A program made the translations under genes and the position numbers. Below the pieces are notes generated by a model. It made no database searches. It worked only from the letters and a program-made list of their open reading frames with translations, and was not told the DNA's origin. Below, in pieces: positions 47,642-59,296 of a stretch of 64,000 nt of DNA. The first letter of the stretch is position 1. Each line of letters opens with the position of its first letter. This stretch comes from Triticum aestivum (taxonomy: Eukaryota; Streptophyta; Magnoliopsida; Poales; Poaceae), in assembly GCF_018294505.1 (NCBI RefSeq), contig NC_057807.1, positions 265,562,458 to 265,626,457 of the forward strand, given 5' to 3'.

Positions 47642-48705
47642 TGGCGGAAAAAAGGTGGAGATCGTGCTGCTCCATCAGATTCTACAACCGGAAACATTAG
47701 CACTCAGGTCAAATGATCTATGCTTCTATACATCTGATGGTGCTTTTATCTGGAAGGAGTGTAAACTTTATGCCAACAGGCCTTTTCTTGTATGGTTGGA
47801 ATTTATTTTGTTGTGATACAACATTTATGATGCTGTCACAGGCTGCAGTAATTACGACGCTATTTTTGTATAGTGTAGGTTTATCTTAGTAATGTATTCG
47901 GCCGAAAGCTTTGTAGGAGCCCAACATGCCAACATTTGTCGGGCCCATTCCAATTGGGCTAAAAACAATTACGGGCTGAAATTGGCATGTAGCCCACTAA
48001 AAATATCTGGGCCTAAATCAGCATAAGCTTTCATATTTTTCTGGTAGGCTTGTGCCCATAGTGGGCCTTTAACAGGCCTAAACATAATTTGGGCCCTCAG
48101 TAAAAATAGGCCGTTTACAGGCGTAAACATCTCGAGCCCATAAAAAACATGGCCCTTTAATAGACCGAAAGTGAGATTGGGCCCTGATTGTGCCAAATAA
48201 CCCAATGGTCTTAGCAGGCCGAAATGGTGGCCCATTTATGATGCGGATCTTTGACAGACCAAAATTCGGACGGGCCGTAAATGCGCCGACCTAATACACG
48301 GGCCTTTAACAGGCCGGAACTTCAGTCGGGCTAGATTATTGTCATTTTTATATGGGTCGTTAATGGGCCTGATATGACATTGGGCCACATATGGCCCATG
48401 GTTTTCGTCCGGCGTTAACAGGCCAAAAATGACAACAGGCCAAAAGTGGCCGAAATCTATAGTGGGCCTCTAACAGGCCGAATGTCAGACATGGCCGAAT
48501 ATGACCCAAATCCTTCATGGGCAGAAAGTTTTGATGGCCTGTAAATGGGCCCAAACAAAGCAGGACCTTTAACAGGCCAGAAATACACCGGGCCGTAATT
48601 CGGCCCAATTACTTAGCGAGCTATTAACGGGCCAGAAGTGACCATGGGCCGCGTTGATGACAAGTTTAGGACAGGCCGTTGACGGACCGACTTGACAGAG
48701 AATGT
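47642..48705. repeat. GGGCCTTTAACAGGCC-rich subterminal region
   Basis: From about 47920 the sequence is built of dispersed GGGCC and AACAGGCC motifs every 20-60 bp in both orientations (for example GGGCCTTTAACAGGCC near 48062 and 48300). Positions 47642-47919 are the gene's 3' flank. The long frames here (47969-48608 minus) are repeat artefacts. This is the CACTA right subterminal region, a likely transposase-binding zone. Confidence 0.7.
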
Positions 48706-48969
48706 TGGGCCTTTAGCTGCGCCGGCCCATTATGGTCTGCAGAATCTTGTGGGCCTTTAGCTGGGCCGGCCCATTATGGTCTGCAGAATCATGTGGGCCT
48801 TTAGTTGGGCCAGCCCATTATGGTCCGCTAAATTTTGTGGGCCTTTAGCTGGGCCGGCCAATTATGGTTTGCAAAATCTTGTGGGCCTTTAGCTGGGCCG
48901 GCCCATTATGGTCCGCTAAATCTTGTGGGCCTTCGGTTGGGCCGGCAAATTTAAACTTTATGGGCTGGT
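48706..48969. repeat. 44-bp tandem repeat, six copies
   Basis: TGGGCCTTTAGCTGGGCCGG starts at 48706, 48750, 48794, 48838, 48882 and 48926 with an exact 44-bp period. Each unit ends with CCATTATGGT and an AATCTTG-like tail, and the last unit is diverged. It is about 440 bp from the right terminus. Confidence 0.93.
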
Positions 48970-49406
48970 CCACGTGTCAACATATCATAGGCCCATCTCG
49001 ACCGTTGGATGAGTGACACCTGTGCCAACGCGGAGCTGACGCGTGGATCCATCAACCAATGAGAATTTTACACGTGGAAAATCGGCATTGGTCGTGGCTG
49101 CTAGCGGGTTATCAGATCCAAAAAATGGACCCGGTAGGTTAACGGCGGTTAACGGCGTCCCATTACGGTGGATGCCATGTGTCAGTCACCCTTGACGAAA
49201 GCACTTCTATGATGCGCGATTTATCGTCATGGAAGTGGACACTTCCGTGATGATAATTTTGGTAATGTCATGGAACACTTCTACGACAACACAGGTATGA
49301 CTATCTTGATTCTGTCATAAAATCGTCATGGATGTACATGCATGACAGAAAACGCGACCTACTGTGACAAATACGTATCATCACGGAAGTGTATTTTTTT
49401 GTAGTG
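48970..49406. repeat. Right terminal region of inner CACTA
   Basis: Contains CACGTGTCAACA, ACGGCGGTTAACGGCG and a dense set of CATGAC/TGTCAT and CTTC(C/T)(G/A)TGATG motifs up to the terminal GTATTTTTTTGTAGTG. It is followed by the TTG target copy (49407-49409) and the rest of LTR 2. Confidence 0.75.
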
Positions 49407-50187
49407 TTGCAAAGATAACCAATCGTACACAAAAGAATTCAGAGGAGATTCAAATATTTCTCATTGATAAACTTGATCATAAACCCACAATTCATTGAAT
49501 CTCGACAAACACACCGCAAAAAGAGTTACATCGAATAGATCTCCAAGAAGATCGAGGAGAACTTTGTATTGAGATTCAAAGAGAGAGAAGAAGCCATCTA
49601 GCTAATAACTATGGACCCGAAGGTCTGTGGTAAACTACTCACACATCATCGAAGAGGCTATGGTGTTGATGTAGAAGCCCTCCGTGATCGATTCCCCCTC
49701 CGATGGAGTGTCGGTGAAGGCTCCAAGATGGGATCTCATGGGTACAGAAGGTTGCGGCGGTGGAAATATGGTTTCGTGGTGCTCCTGGATGTTTTCAGGG
49801 TATGCAAGTATATATAGGTGAAGGAGGTCGGTCAGGGGAGCCATGAGGGGCCCACGAGGGTGGGAGGCGCGCCCACCCCCCTAGGGGGCGCCCTGGACCC
49901 TTGCGGCCGCCTTGGCTGCTTCTTGATGTCCACTCCAAGTCTCCCGGATTTTGTTTGTTCCAAAAAGATCGCTCCCGAAGGTTTCATTCCATTTGGACTC
50001 CGTTTGATATTCCTTTTCTTCAAAACAATGAAATAGGCAAAAAAACAACAATTCGGGCTGGGCCTCCGGTTAGTAGGTTAGTCCCAAAAATGATATAAAA
50101 CTGTAAAGTTAAGCCCATAAACATCCAAAACGGGTAATATAATAGCACGGAACAATCAAAAATTATAGATACATTGGAGACATATCA

Positions 50188-53179
50188 AGCATCCCCAAGC
50201 TTAATTCCTGCTCATCCTCGAGTAGGTAAATGATAAAAGCAGAATTTTTTGATGTGGAATGCTACCTAGCATAATTCTCAATGTAATTTTCTTTATTGTG
50301 GCATGAATGTTCAGATCCAAATGATTCAAGATAAATGTTCATATTGACATAAGAGTAATAATACTTCAAACATACTAACAAAGTAATTATGTCTCCTCAA
50401 AATAACATGGCCAAAGAAAGTTATCCCTACAAAATCATATAGTCTGCCTATGCTCTATCTTCATCACACAAAATATTTAAATCATGCACAACGACCCCGA
50501 TGACAAGCCAAGCAATTGTTTCATACTTTTCATGTTCTCAAACTTTTTCAATCTTCACGCAATACATGAGCGTGAGCCATGGACATAGCACTATATGTGG
50601 AATAGGATGGTGGTTGTGGAGAAGACAAAAAGGGAGAAGATAGTCTCACATCAACTAGGCGTATCAACGGGCTATGGAGATGCCCATTAATAGATATCAA
50701 TGTGAGTGAGTAGGGACTGCCATGCAACGGATGCACTAGAGGTATAAGTGTATGAAAGCTCAAAAAAGAAACTAAGTGGATGTGCATCCAACTTGCTTGT
50801 TCACGAAGACCTAAGGCATTTTGAGGAAGCCCATCATTGGAATATACAAGCCAAGTTCTATAATGAAAAATTCCCACTAGTATATGAAAGTGACAACATA
50901 GGAGACTCTCTCTATCATGAAGATCATGGTGCTACTTTGAAGCACAAGTGTGGAAAAAGGATAGTAACATTGTCCCTTCTCTCATTTTCTCTCATTTTTT
51001 TGTGGGCTTCTTTGGCCTCTTTTTTTATTTGGGCTTCTTTGGCCTCTTTTTTTTTGTAAAGTCCGAAGTCTCATCCCGACTTGAGGGGGAATCATAGTCT
51101 CCATCATCCTTTCCTCACTTGGGACGATGCTCTAATAATGAAGATCATCACACTTTTATTTACTTACAACTCAAGAATTACAACTCAATACTTAGAACAA
51201 AATATGACTCTATGTGGATGCCTCCGGCAATGTACCGGGATATGCAATGAATCAAGAGTGACATGTATGAAAGAATTATGAAAGTGGTTGTGCCACAAAT
51301 ACGATGTCAACTACATGATCATGCAAAAGCAATATGACAATGATGGAGCGTGTCATAATAAACGGAACGGTGGAAAGTTGCATGGCAATATATCTCAGAA
51401 TGGCTATGGAAATGTCATAATGGGTAGGTATGGTGGCTGTTTTTAGGAAGGTATATGGTGGGTGTATGATACCGGTGAAAGGTGTGCGGTATTAGAGAGG
51501 TTAGCAATGGTGGAAGTGTGAGAGTGCATATAATCCATGGACTCAACATTAGTCATAAAGAACTCACATACTTATTGCAAAAATCTATTATTTATCTAAA
51601 CGAAGTACTACACACATGCTCCTAGGGGGATAGATTGGTAGGAAAAGACCATCGCTCGTCCCCGACCGCCACTCATAAGGAAGACAATCAATAAATAAAT
51701 CATGCTCCGACTTCATCATATAACGGTTCACCATACGTGCATGCTACGGGAATCACAAACTTTAAAACACGTATTTCTCAAATTCACAACTACCCAACTA
51801 GCATGACTCTAATATTACCATCCTCATATCTCAAAACAATCATCAAGTATCAAACTTCTCATAGTATTCAATGCACTTTCTATGATAGTTTTTATTATAC
51901 CCAACTTGGATGCCCATCATATTAGGACCAATTTTATAACCATAGCAAATACCATGCTGTTCTAAAAAGACTCTCAAAATAATATAAGTTAAGCATGAGA
52001 GATCAATAATTTCTACAAAATAAAACCACCGCCGTGCTCTAAAAGATATAAGTGAAGCACTAGAACAAAATTGTCTAGCTCAAAAGATATAAGTGAAGCA
52101 CATAGAGTATTCTAATAAATTCTGATTCATGTGTGTCACTCCAAAAAGGTGTGTACAGCAAGGATGATTGTGGTAAACTAAAAAGCAAAGACTCAAATCA
52201 TACAAGACGCTCTAAGCAAAACACATATCATGTGGTGAATAAAAATATAGCTCCAAGTAAAGTTACCGACAGACGAAGACGAAAGAGGGGATGCCTTCCA
52301 GGGCATCCTAAAGCTTAGGTTTTGGTTGTCCTTGAATTATCTTGGGGTTCCATGGGCGTACCCAAGCTTAGGCTCTTGCCAATCCTTATTCCATAATCCA
52401 TCAAATCTTTACCCAAAACTTGAAAACTTCACAACACAAAACTTAACAGAAAATCTCATGAGCTCTGTTAGTGCAAGAAAGAAAAACCACCACTTAAGGT
52501 ACTGATGAAATCATTATTTATTTATATTGGTTTTAAACCTACTGTATTCCAACTTCTCTATGGTTCATACCCCCCGATACTAGCCATAGATTCATCAAAA
52601 TAAGCAAACAACACACGAAAAACAGAATCTGTCAAAAACAGAACAGTTTGTAGAAATCTGTAACTTTTGAATACTTATGGTACATAACAAATTCTAAAAT
52701 AAATTGGTGGACGTGAGTAATTTGTATATTAATCATCTCCAAAAAGAATCAACCTAAAATCACTCTCCAAAAAAAATGGCAGCAAATCTCATGAGCGCTA
52801 AGGTTTCTATTTTTTACAGCAAGATCATAAAGACTTCACCCAAGTCTTCCCAAACGTTCTACTTGACACAAACACTAATTAAAACATAAAACCACATCTA
52901 AACACAGGCTAGATGAATTATTTATTACTAAACAGAAGCAAAAATTAAGGAACAAAAATAAAATTGGGTTGCCTCCCAACAAGCACTATCGTTTAACGCC
53001 CCTAGCTAGGCATAAAAGCGACAATAGATCTACGTATTGCCATCTTTGGTATTAAAATCATGAGTGGCCCTCATAATAGATTCATAAGGCAATTTGCTTT
53101 TATTTCTAGTAAAGTGTTCCATGTATTTCCTTAATGGAAATTGAAATCTAATATTTCCTTCCTTCATATCGATAATTGC
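50188..53179 (-). other. Second, partial internal region of the compound Sabrina-like insertion
   Basis: It begins with the same polypurine tract and matches 5968-8942 closely, including the last codons of gag-protease (53030-53179 equals about 8780-8942). It stops at ATTGCACC, where it is joined directly to LTR sequence. The expected remaining 2.1 kb of internal region and about 1.0 kb of LTR are missing. Confidence 0.85.
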
Positions 53180-53751
53180 ACCCGAAGGTCTGTGGTAAAC
53201 TACTCACACATCATCGGAGAGGCTATGGTGTTGATGTAGAAGCCCTCCGTGATCGATTCCCCCTCCGGCGGAGTGTCGGCGAAGGCTCCAAGATGGGATC
53301 TCACGGGTACAGAAGGTTGTGGTGGTGGAAATAGGGTTTCGTGGTGCTCCTAGATGTTTTCAGGGTATGCAAGTATATATAGGCGAAGGAGGTCAGTCAG
53401 GGAAGCCACGAGGGGCCCACGTGGGTGGGGGCGTGCCCACCCCCCTAGGGCGCACCCTGGACCCTCGTGGCCGCCTCGGATGCTTCTTGACGTCCACTCC
53501 AAGTCTCCTGGATTGCGTTTGTTCCAAAAAGATCGCTCCCGAAGGTTTCATTCCGTTTGGACTCCGTTTGATATTCCTTTTCTTCGAAACACTGAAATAG
53601 GCAAAAAAACAGCAATTCGGGTTGGGCCTCTGGTTAGTAGGTTAGTCCCAAAAATGTTATAAAAGTGTAAACTAAAGCCCATAAACATCCAAAACGGGTA
53701 ATATAATAGCATGGAACAATCAAAAATTATAGATGCATTAGAGACGTATCA
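53180..53751 (-). repeat. LTR 3, truncated (about 572 bp)
   Basis: Matches LTR 1 from position 5394 to its end at 5967 (CCCGAAGGTCT to GACGTATCA) and is followed by TTTGC, the right TSD. The junction with the internal region shares ACC on both sides, a sign of a microhomology-mediated deletion. Confidence 0.9.
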
Positions 53752-53756
53752 TTTGC

Positions 53757-54005
53757 GCGCCAGTTTTTTGGCTGAAGCGATCCAAATTTTCGGCTTCCGG
53801 GAAATATCTACATCCCCACCCCCTCCCCCTTACCAAAAGCCACATTCCCCCTCTTTCCGCCATCCTTTCCAAGTTGAAACCATCCCTCCTTGATGACAGC
53901 ACCGCCGCCTCCTCGCCGGCGACCCTCTTCACGCTGCTCGGCCTCACCTATCCAGGCAGGTAATCCACACCCGACCCCCATCCTCCTCCTCCTTCCACAT
54001 CCCAC
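53757..54005. other. Outer-CACTA sequence, leader of the 166-aa ORF
   Basis: CT-rich sequence (CCCACCCCCTCCCCCTT near 53817) with GGCAGGTAATCC that could be a splice donor near 53954. It continues the interrupted sequence from 4393. Confidence 0.45.
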
Positions 54006-54506
54006 ATGGCCCAACCACCGGCGCGAGCGCGACACCTTCCACCCAAATTTCTGACCCCTCTACCAAATAAGCGTCGGCCTAAGCCATGGTGCATGCATTA
54101 TAGCCAGGACCTCAAGGAGCATTTGGCAGCGGAGAAGCAAATCACGGCCGCACGCGCGGATGAGGTCGCGATGGCTGCCATTCGTGCCGACCCCCAGATC
54201 TTGGAGGAGCACCTCGCTGTCGAGGCCACCGTTGATGCCTCGCGTGATGACGTTGCGACACAGTTGGCTGCTTTAAACGACAGTTCGTGGCGTTTTCTCG
54301 AGGCCACCGTCGGTGCTTTCGACAAAGACTACGAGGTGTTTTCTCAGCGTGCACGTGCTTACCTCATCTCGAGAGCCAGCAGGTTGGTGTCCGGAGCGGC
54401 TCAGGCAACTCACCACTACAATGAGGGCACCCACGATGCGGAGGCCTCGCCCTCTTCCATGTCCAAGGAGCCAATCGTCATCGATATCTCTGACAATGAG
54501 GAGTAG
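54006..54506 (+). CDS. Unrecognised 166-aa protein, transposon-linked
   Basis: Uninterrupted frame starting MAQPPARARHLPPKFLTPLP and ending IVIDISDNEE. A basic start (KRRPKPW) is followed by an alanine-rich, probably helical middle (EHLAAEKQITAARADEVAMA; EEHLAVEATVDASRDDVATQ), a segment SQRARAYLISRASRLVSGAA, and an acidic SIM-like tail (IVIDISD). I do not recognise a named family. It lies in the outer CACTA, upstream of a B3-like exon at 62537-62901 from which it is separated by a later retrotransposon. It may be the first exon(s) of a multi-exon transposon-carried gene, but its own stop argues against simple splicing. Confidence 0.5.
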   Translation: MAQPPARARHLPPKFLTPLPNKRRPKPWCMHYSQDLKEHLAAEKQITAARADEVAMAAIRADPQILEEHLAVEATVDASRDDVATQLAALNDSSWRFLEATVGAFDKDYEVFSQRARAYLISRASRLVSGAAQATHHYNEGTHDAEASPSSMSKEPIVIDISDNEE

Positions 54507-54603
54507 CTTGTCTTATTAGCTCACTATAAGGACCCATGTTCAGTTTGCTAGCTACTGCCTTTCCTTAACAAATTCTAGTGAATTGTGCTATCTACTTTTA
54601 CCA

Positions 54604-54747
54604 TGCAATCTTCTGCTATATTGTATATGTTCTATATGTCGTGCAATGTGGTGTCCAATTAACTGCTTGGTTCAATTCTGCAAATGTGATGTTCAATTCT
54701 TCAGGGTGCAATATTTCCAAGTTGTTAAGCATGCTTGGACTGGTTAA
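54604..54747. repeat. First (interrupted) copy of an about 250-bp tandem repeat
   Basis: TTGTATATGTTCTATATGTC, AACTGCTTGGTTCAATTCTG and ATATTTCCAAGTTGTTAAGC recur at 61890-62125 and 62126-62390. The Sabrina-like element cut this copy after GGTTAA. Confidence 0.7.
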
Positions 54748-56319
54748 TGCTACATCTCGAGCTTGCGTTGGTTTTCCCCGAAGAGGAGAGGGTGATGCAG
54801 CACAGTAGCATAAGTATTTCCCTCAGTTTTTGAGAACCAAGGTATCAATCCAGTAGGAGGTCACGCGCAAGTCCCTCGTACCTGCACAACACGATAGCAA
54901 CTCGCAACCAACGCTTAGGGGTTGTCAATCCCTTCACGATCACTTACGAGAGTGAGATCTGATAGAGATAATATTTTTGGTATTTTTGATAGATAGATGC
55001 AAAGTAAAAAGTAAAGGCAAAGTAGAAACAAAGCAAGTAAATAAAGTGATAGAGATTGATATGATGAGAATAGACCCGGGGGCCATAGGTTTCACTAGTG
55101 GCTTCTCTCAAGAGCATAAGTATTCTACGGTGGGTGAACAAATTACTGTTGAGCAATTGAAAAAATTGAGCATAGTTATGAGTATATCTAGGCAATGATC
55201 ATGTATATAGGCATCACGTCCGTGACAAGTAGATTGAAACAATTCTGCATCTACTACTATTACTCCACTCATCGACCGCTATCCAGCATGCATCTAGAGT
55301 ATTAAGTTAAAAATAGAGTAACGCTTTAAGCAAGATGACATGATGTAGAGGAATAAATTCATGCAATATGATAAATACCCCATCTTGTTATCCTCGATGG
55401 CAACAATACAATACGTGCCTTGCAACTCTTTCTGTCACTGAGTAAGGACACCGCAAGATTGAACCCAAAGCCATGCACTTCTCCCATTGCAAGAACTACC
55501 AATCTAGTTGGCCAAACCAAATGGATAATTCGAAGAGACTTGCAAAGATAACTCAATCATACATAAAAGAATTCAGAGAAGAATCAAATATTTTCCATAG
55601 ATAATACTGGATCATAAACCCACAATTCATCAATCTCAACAAACACACGGCAAAAAGAAGATTACATCAAATAGATCTCCACGAGAGAGGGGGAGAACAT
55701 TGTATTGAGATCCAAAAAGAGAGAAGAAGCCATCTAGCTACTAGCTATGGACCCGAAGGTCTGAAGTAAACTACTCACACTTCATCGGAGGGGCTATGGT
55801 GATGATGTAGAAGCCCTCCATGGTGGATGCCCCCTCCGGCGGAGCTCCGGAACAGGCCAAGATGGGATCTCGTGGATACGGAAGGTTGCGGCGGTGGAAT
55901 TAGGTTTTTGGCTCCGTGTCTGGTCTATTGGGGATACGTAGGTATATATAGGAGGAAGGAGTACGGCGATGGAGCTCTGAGGGGCCCACGAGGTTGGGGG
56001 CGCGCCCAGGGGGGCGCGCCCTCCACCCTCGTGACCTCCTCGGAAGCTTCTTGGAGTAGGGTCCAAGTCTCCTGGATCACGTTCAGTGAGAAGATCACGT
56101 TCCCGAAGGTTTCATTCCGTTTGGACTCCGTTTGATATTTCGTTTCTTCGAAACACTGAAATAGGCACAAAAAAAACATCAATTCTGGGCTGGGCCTCCG
56201 GTTAATAGGTTAGTCCCAAAAATAATATAAAATTGGAAAATAAAGCCCAATATAGTCCAAAACAGTAGATAAAGTAGCATGGAGCTATCAAAAATTATAG
56301 ATACGTTGGAGACGTATCA
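54748..56319 (-). repeat. 3' LTR of the second Sabrina-like element
   Basis: TGCTACATCTCGAGCTTGCG to GTTGGAGACGTATCA. A polypurine tract follows at 56320. TATATATAGG near 55940 keeps the TATA motif, which a small deletion removed from the partner LTR near 61520. Confidence 0.92.
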
Positions 56320-56337
56320 AGCATCCCCAAGCTTAAT

Positions 56338-59296
56338 TCCTGCTCGCCCTCGAGTAGGTAAATGATAAAAAAGAATTTTTGATGCGAAGTGATACTTTGG
56401 CATAATTTCAATGTAAATCTTCTTAATCATGGTATGAATATTCAGATTCGAAAGATTCAAGACAAAAGTTCATATTGACACAAAAATAATAATACTTCAA
56501 GCATACTAATCAAGCAATCACGTCCTCTCAAAATAACATGGCCAAAGAAAGTTCATCCCTGCAAAATCATATAGTTAGGCTATGCTTCATTTTCATCACA
56601 CAAAGATGTTCCCAACTTCTATACCCCCGATGATAAGCCAAGCAATTGTTTCATACTTAAATAATCTCAAACTTTTCAACCTTCACGCAATACATGAGCG
56701 CGAGCCATGGATATAGCACTATGGGTGGAATAGAATATGATGATGGGGATTGTGTGGAGAAGACAAAAAAGGAGAAAGTCTCACATTGACGAGGCTAATC
56801 AACGGGCTATCGAGATGCCCATCAATTGATGTCAACATGAGGAGTAGGGATTGCCATGCAATGGATGCACTAGAGCTATGAATGCTCAACAAAAGAAAAC
56901 TAGTGGGTGTGCATCCAACTTGCTTGCTCATGAAGACCTAGGGCATTTGAGGAAGCCCATTGTAGGAATATACAAGCCAAGTTCTGTAATGAAAAATTCC
57001 CACTAGTATGAACAAGACAACTTATGAGACTCACTACATGAAGAACAAGGTGCTACTTTGAAGCACAAATATATGAGACTCACTACATGAAGAACAAGGT
57101 GCTACTTTGAAGCACAAGTGTGGTAAAAGGATAGTAACATTGTCCCTTCTCTCTTTTTCTCTCATATTTTTTTTATTTGGGCCTTTTTTTATGGCCTCTT
57201 TTTTTTATTTGGGCTTCCTTGGCCTCTTTTTTTTTCGTCCGGAGTCTCATCCCGACTTGTGGGGGAATCATAGTCTCCATCATCCTTTCCTCACTTGGGA
57301 CAATGCTCTAATAATGATGATCATCACACTTTTATTTCTCTTACAACTTAACAATTACAACTCAAAACTTAGAGAAAAAATTTGACTCTATATGAATGCC
57401 TCCGGCGGTGTACCGGGATGGTGCAATGAATCAAGAGTAACATGTATGAAAAATAATGCATGGTGGCTTTGCCACAAATATGATGTCAACTACAAGATCA
57501 TGCAATGGCAATATGACAAAAGTAAAGTATGTCATGATGAACGGAACGGTGGAAAGTTGCATGGCAATATATCTCGGAATGGCTATGGAAACGCCATAAT
57601 AGGTTGGTATGGTGGCTGTTTTGAGGAAGATATAAGGAGGTTTATGTGTGAAAGAGCGTATCATATCATGGGGTTTGGATGCACCGGCGAAGTTTGCACC
57701 AACTCTCAATGTGAGAAATGGCAATGCACGGTACCGAAGAGGCTAGTAAATGCGGAAAGGTAAAAGTGCGTATAATCCATGGACTCAACATGAGTCAAAA
57801 GAACTCATATACTTATTGCAAAAATTTAGAAGCCATCAAAAATCAAGTACTACGCACAATGCTCCTAGGGGGATAGATTGGTAGGAAAAGACCATCGCTC
57901 GTCCCCGACCGCCACTCATAAGGATGCACAAGCCAGGTACACTTCATGCTTCAAATTTGTTACACAACTTTACCCATACGTGCATGCTACGGGACTTACA
58001 AACTTCAACACAAGTATTTCTCAAATTCACAATTACTCAACTAGCACGACTTTGATATTATTACCTCCATATCTCAAAACAATTATTAAGCACTAAATTT
58101 ATCTTAGTATTCAATTCACTCAAAAGAAAGTTTCACATATCTTGAACACTAAGTATATTAACAATTAAGCAAATTACCATGCTATTAATGACTCTCAAAT
58201 TAATCTAAGTGAAGCATGAGAGATCAAGTTTCTTTAAAACAAATCCACCACCGTGCTCTAAAAGATCTAAGTGAAGCACTAGAGCAAAACTATCACCCTC
58301 AAAAAGATATAAGTGAAGCACTATGAGCAAAACTATCAAGCTCAAAAGGTATAAGTGAAGCACATAGAGTATTCTAACAAATTCCAAATCATGTATGGCT
58401 CTCTCAAAAGGTGTGCACAGAAAGGATGATTGTGGTAGACTAAAAAGCAAAGACACAAATAATACAAGACACTCCAAGAAAAACACATATCATGTTGGTA
58501 AATAAATATATAGCTCCAAGTAAATTACCGATGGAAGTGGACGAAAGAGGGGATGCCTTCCGGGGAATCCCCAAGCTTTGACTTTTTGGTGTCCTTGGAT
58601 TATCTTGGGGGTGCCATGGGCATCCCCAAGCTTAGGCTCTTGCCACTCCTTGTTCCATAATCCATCAAAAGAATTCACCCAAAACTTGAAAACTTCACAA
58701 CACAAAACTCAACAGAAATCTCGTGAGCTCCGTTAGAGAAAGAAAACAAAAGACTACTTCAAGGTACTGTAATAAAATCATTCTTTATTTATATTGGTGT
58801 TAAACCTACTGTATTACAACTTCTCTATGGTTTATAAACTAATTTACTAGCCATAGATTCATCAAAATAAGCAAACAACACACGAAAAACAGAATCTGTC
58901 AAAAACAGAACAGTCTGTAGTAATCTGTAACTAACGCAAACTTCTGGAACTCTAAAATTTCTACCAAAATAGGAAGTCCTGGAAAATTTGTTTATTGATC
59001 AGCAGCAAAAAGAATCAACGCAAAATTACTCTCCAATAAAAAATGGCAGCTAATCTTGTGAGCGCTAAAGTTTCTGTTTTTCAGCAGAATCAAATCAACT
59101 ATCATCGTAGGTTATCCTATAGGTCCTACTTGGCACAAACACTAATTAAAACATAAAAACACATCCAAACAGAAGATGTATGGATTATTTATTCCTAAAC
59201 AGAACCAAAAACAAAAAACACAAAATAAAATTGGGTTGCCTCCCAACAAGCGCTATCGTTTAACGCCCCTAGCTAGGCATAAAAGCAAGGATAGAT
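56338..59296 (-). other. Non-coding internal region of the second Sabrina-like element
   Basis: A diverged counterpart of 5986-8779, with the AAGATATAAGTGAAGCAC repeat expanded at 58240-58370. There is a short duplication of ATATGAGACTCACTACATGA (57018 and 57072 area). The frame at 57392-57763 is not conserved in the other copies and is unlikely to be a gene. Confidence 0.65.

Larger units (their letters stand above)
11876..49406 (+). mobile_element. Inner CACTA transposon, 37.5 kb
   Basis: The left end reads CACTACAAAAAAAGACACAT and the inverted right end reads CACTACAAAAAAATACACTT. The first 13 bases match exactly and most of the first 28 match. TTG at 11873-11875 and 49407-49409 forms the 3-bp TSD expected for CACTA elements, and the empty site is visible in LTR 1. 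Contents: subterminal repeats on both sides, captured F-box and exonuclease fragments, MITEs, a Transposase_24-like gene, and a nested 9.2-kb gypsy element. No TNP2 transposase was found, so it is presumably non-autonomous. The strand given follows the Transposase_24-like gene. Confidence 0.9.
11079..50187 (-). repeat. LTR 2, complete but split by the inner CACTA
   Basis: The left piece is 11079-11875 and the right piece 49410-50187. Joined, they match LTR 1 across its whole length. The break lies in ACTTGCAAAG, which is intact in LTR 1. The left edge faces a primer-binding site and the right edge faces a polypurine tract, so this single LTR serves two internal regions. Confidence 0.92.
4394..53751 (-). 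mobile_element. Sabrina-like gypsy insertion with three LTRs
   Basis: The unit starts TGCTACCTC and ends GACGTATCA on the plus strand, so the element reads TGATACGTCTCC...GGTAGCA on the minus strand. TTTGC flanks both outer ends (4389-4393 and 53752-53756). The order is complete LTR (4394-5967), internal region (5968-11078), complete LTR (11079-50187, split by a CACTA element), partial internal region (50188-53179) and truncated LTR (53180-53751). The primer-binding site matches tRNA-Asp, as in the Athila lineage. The name Sabrina is from memory of the LTR start. Without the nested CACTA the insertion is about 11.8 kb. It lacks RT, RNase H and integrase. Confidence 0.85.

Noticed and set aside
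47969..48608. Minus-strand ORFs rich in Gly/Leu/Pro
   Set aside because: Generated by the GGGCC/AACAGGCC subterminal repeats.
48706..48969. CRISPR-like array (regular spacing)
   Set aside because: The units are contiguous near-identical 44-bp tandem repeats with no unique spacers, in a plant transposon end.
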